Assembly: GCA_963812245.1 (NCBI GenBank)
Contig: CAWEUK010000005.1
Coordinates: 50,888-114,887, forward strand
Reading direction: 5' to 3'
From: Salsipaludibacter sp963812245
GTDB lineage: Bacteria; Actinomycetota; Nitriliruptoria; Nitriliruptorales; Nitriliruptoraceae
Length of the DNA stretch: 64,000 bases
Made by a program: the position numbers and the translations under genes. Below are positions 61,768 to 64,000 of this stretch, piece after piece (position 1 is the stretch's first letter; each line of letters starts with the position of its first letter). The notes under the pieces are model-generated. The model was not told the origin of the DNA, did no database searches, and was given only the letters and a program-made list of their open reading frames with translations.

Positions 61768-64000
61768 TCATCCTCGGTGACGCAAGGCGTCTTGACGGAG
61801 GTCGTCGTTCAGGATGTCCCGCATGAAGGCCAGTGCGTCGAGGTGGTCCATCCCGGCGCCTCGCTCGATGCTCGCGGTGTGTTCTGGGTCGGTGGTGATC
61901 TTGCCGGCCGCGTCTGCGGCGACCGTGTCGATTGCGAGCGCGCCGAAGTCGCCCGTCTCGAGGAGGAAACCGAGCACGACAGCCGCGGCGTCGAGGCGAC
62001 CGACTGCAGCGTGCATGGTGATGAACTCGAGTGCGGCGAGGCGGCTGGCCACGAAGCTGAGATCGGTCTCGAGGAGCTCTGTGATGTGGTCGCGGAGCAG
62101 CCGCAAACCCTCTCGGTGATCGCCACTGCGGAACGCAGCGCGGGCGGTCGCGGGGCCGTTGGCCGAGAATGTCCCGTCCGGGACCGGGATCGCAGCCGAG
62201 GCGTCGAAGAGTTGCTCCGCGGCGGGGTAGTCGCCACGCAAGAGTGCCGAGTACCCACGCATGAACAGTGTCCAATGCACGAACGTCGGCGGCCCGCCCT
62301 CCCGGTGGCGGTCGGTCAGTTCCGCCACGTAGTGGTCGTGTTCGACGAACTCCCCGGCGCGCAGGAGCCCTGCGGCGACGCCCACGATCTCCATCCAGTC
62401 GGCGAGGTACTCCTCGCCGCGACCGCGGAGCCACGCGACGGCTTCGCGTGACGCATCCACCATCGCGGTGTCGCCCGGAGTGACCAGCGCACGTGCGTGG
62501 CGCACCACCGGGTGGTCACCGTGGCCGTGACGGGCGACGAGTCGTTCCAGACCGTCCGCGTCGCCGAGCTCGGCGAGCCGCTGCGTCGCCCACAGCAGCC
62601 AGGTCAGCCGGCTGTCCTCTTCCTCGTCGGCGAGGAGCGGCAGGAGTTGCTCTGCCCACTCTCCGACCTCCAGGCGTCCACGCATGGCGAGCTCGCTCGC
62701 CAGTGGTCGGGCGACGGCAGCCGCCAGGTCAGCGTCGCCTGCTGCGACGGCGCGGTCGAAGGCCGCACGGAGGTTGGGCCAGAGTTCGACAGCGCCCACA
62801 GCGCCCTCGAGCTCGTCGGGTCCCTCGAGCAGCTGGCGCAGCCGTCGTGCCTCGGCTTGGCACCACAGGGCGTGGCGCTGCATGGTCGCTGTGGCTTCCT
62901 TGCCGTCGGCCAGGATCTCGGCCGCGAACTGCCGAACGGTCTCCAACAGCCGGTAGCGCTTGCCGCGCGAGTCGAAGTCGACCACGAGCAGCGATCGGCG
63001 CGTGAGCTGCCCCAGCAGGTCGTCCACTTCGGCCACGTCGAGATCGGGGGCCTCGTCCGGCCAGGCCACGTGCCGGGCAGCTGCTGCGTCGAACGGACCG
63101 GTGAAGGCCGAGAGGCGCGCGAGGACGTGCTGCTCACGACGGTCGAGGAGGTCATGGGACCACTGCAGCGTCGCCCGGAGGGTCCGCTGCCGATGGTGGC
63201 GATCGCGTCGATGGCCGGCGAGCAGCTCGAGGCGTCGGTCGAGACGGTCGACGATCTCGGTCGCCGTGAGCGTGCCGGCCCGCGCAGCGGCAAGCTCGAT
63301 CGCCAGTGGCAGGCCGTCGAGCCGGCGACAGATCTCCTCGACCATGTCACGTTCTCCGTCGAGGTCGAAGTCGCGACGCACGGCCATGGCCCGGTCCGCG
63401 AACAGCTCAGGACCGTGCGCAGGGTCGAGCGGTCCGAGCTGGACGAGGTGCTCCCCGTCGATCGCGAGCGCCTCCCGCGACGTCGCCAGGACCTGGATCC
63501 CCTCGCAGGTGGAAGCGACCGCCAGTGCGATTGCGGCAGCACCATCCAGGACGTGCTCGCAGTTGTCGAGCAGCACCACTCCCCGACGCTCCCGCAGACG
63601 CGCGAGCACCGCCGCCCGGACATCCCTGCCCGCGACCTCCCGCGCTCCCACCACCCCGGCGACGGCACGATCGACGTCCTGCGCGGCACGGACCTCGTCC
63701 AGCGGCACGAACCACGCGCCAGCGTCCGGATCCGTGGTCCTGGTGCGTGCGACCTCGAGCGCGAGGCGCGTCTTGCCGACCCCCCCGGACCCCACCAGCG
63801 TCACGACCACCGATCGGTCGAGTGCCGCCTCGACCCGCCGGCGGTCGTCGTCGCGCCCGACCAGGCGCGTCAGCGGCCGTGGGAGTGCACTCGCCGCATC
63901 CTCGGGGATGGTCGCGGACAGACCAGGTGGGGCATCCGGCGGCGCCGCGTCGCCGTCCAGCAGGATCGTCGACTGGCTGAGGATCGCCGCCTCGACCTCC
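61768..64000 (-). CDS. BTAD/NB-ARC-type ATPase transcriptional regulator (5' end outside window)
   Basis: The frame is open from the right edge to the stop at 61768, at least 744 codons. The visible part starts inside the end of a BTAD domain (EVEAAILSQSTILLDG), then LPRPLTRLVGRDDDRRRVEA and the ATPase: Walker A LVGSGGVGKTRLALEVA, Walker B RGVVLLDNCEHVLDG, LATSREALAIDGEH and RLDGLPLAIELAAARAG. The rest is helical, TPR-like. AfsR/SARP-type and related regulators have this order, with an OmpR-like DNA-binding domain upstream, here beyond the edge. Target genes are unknown; a GTG at 63810 is only an internal codon. Confidence 0.9.
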   Translation of the reverse strand, partial: EVEAAILSQSTILLDGDAAPPDAPPGLSATIPEDAASALPRPLTRLVGRDDDRRRVEAALDRSVVVTLVGSGGVGKTRLALEVARTRTTDPDAGAWFVPLDEVRAAQDVDRAVAGVVGAREVAGRDVRAAVLARLRERRGVVLLDNCEHVLDGAAAIALAVASTCEGIQVLATSREALAIDGEHLVQLGPLDPAHGPELFADRAMAVRRDFDLDGERDMVEEICRRLDGLPLAIELAAARAGTLTATEIVDRLDRRLELLAGHRRDRHHRQRTLRATLQWSHDLLDRREQHVLARLSAFTGPFDAAAARHVAWPDEAPDLDVAEVDDLLGQLTRRSLLVVDFDSRGKRYRLLETVRQFAAEILADGKEATATMQRHALWCQAEARRLRQLLEGPDELEGAVGAVELWPNLRAAFDRAVAAGDADLAAAVARPLASELAMRGRLEVGEWAEQLLPLLADEEEDSRLTWLLWATQRLAELGDADGLERLVARHGHGDHPVVRHARALVTPGDTAMVDASREAVAWLRGRGEEYLADWMEIVGVAAGLLRAGEFVEHDHYVAELTDRHREGGPPTFVHWTLFMRGYSALLRGDYPAAEQLFDASAAIPVPDGTFSANGPATARAAFRSGDHREGLRLLRDHITELLETDLSFVASRLAALEFITMHAAVGRLDAAAVVLGFLLETGDFGALAIDTVAADAAGKITTDPEHTASIERGAGMDHLDALAFMRDILNDDLRQDALRHRG

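Noticed and set aside
1..64000. tRNA, rRNA or CRISPR loci
   Set aside because: By eye no cloverleaf, rRNA core sequence or repeat-spacer array was found in the intergenic regions; tRNAscan-SE and a CRISPR finder would be decisive.

Overview
The window is a high-GC bacterial chromosome segment of the Actinomycetota. Pointers are the F420-dependent oxidoreductase, a BTAD/NB-ARC-type regulator, a large LuxR-type ATPase regulator, a class F sortase, an ANTAR-domain signalling protein, an actinobacterial-style qcrB fragment, frequent GTG/TTG starts and strong G/C third positions. The suite would fit a deep-branching class (Nitriliruptoria or Acidimicrobiia-like), but the sequence alone does not settle this. 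Nearly all long plus-strand frames opposite the real genes are antisense shadows of GC-rich coding.

Layout. 1-10413 (minus): three giant cytoplasmic-looking proteins (>=1275, 1144 and 1029 aa) in one operon, the first running off the left edge; the third resembles DUF6603, the other two are uncharacterised. This is the best candidate for an undescribed system. 10790-18568: a cell-surface/secretion stretch with an M1 peptidase, a class F sortase, a decapitated ice-binding-like (DUF3494) protein with a Pro-Thr stalk, a secreted protein of unknown role and an M6-like metalloprotease. 19332-22765: a convergent GT4 glycosyltransferase and glycogen-debranching-type glucosidase. 23024-26597: small unknown genes, a wHTH pseudogene and an APC permease. 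26879-34975: HAD phosphatase, SigB/F-type sigma factor with a coupled PRC-barrel-like gene, a receiver-only response regulator, a CheB-CheR-PAS-kinase fusion and a kinase-like/REC/ANTAR hybrid. 35022-41136: F420 oxidoreductase, DUF47 regulator plus Pit phosphate transporter, gene relics (qcrB, YetF), DUF7218, a double PAP2 phosphatase and a DUF305 protein.

41428-45695 is an accessory patch: an internally deleted ISL3 remnant, a visibly lower-GC orphan gene, a frameshifted ISL3 transposase lying next to a truncated wHTH gene, and two overlapping membrane-protein genes. 46227-58677 holds DUF4386-type membrane proteins and a small regulon: a LAL-type LuxR regulator in the centre, flanked by two paralogous phosphotransferases, two methyltransferases, an aldehyde dehydrogenase, a P-loop kinase-like protein and a GNAT. 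Three near-identical direct-repeat sites lie 69-80 bp upstream of the two phosphotransferases and of the second methyltransferase, which suggests one regulator controls all three units. 59189-61161 is a TetR gene divergent from a SnoaL-NmrA operon with a palindrome between them. The window ends inside a BTAD-ATPase regulator (61768 to the right edge).

A recurring theme is gene debris: two places where 5'-truncated genes are fused head to head (about 14980 and 38190), two fragments of one wHTH family, a truncated DUF7218 copy and two defective ISL3 copies. No rRNA, tRNA or CRISPR array was recognised.
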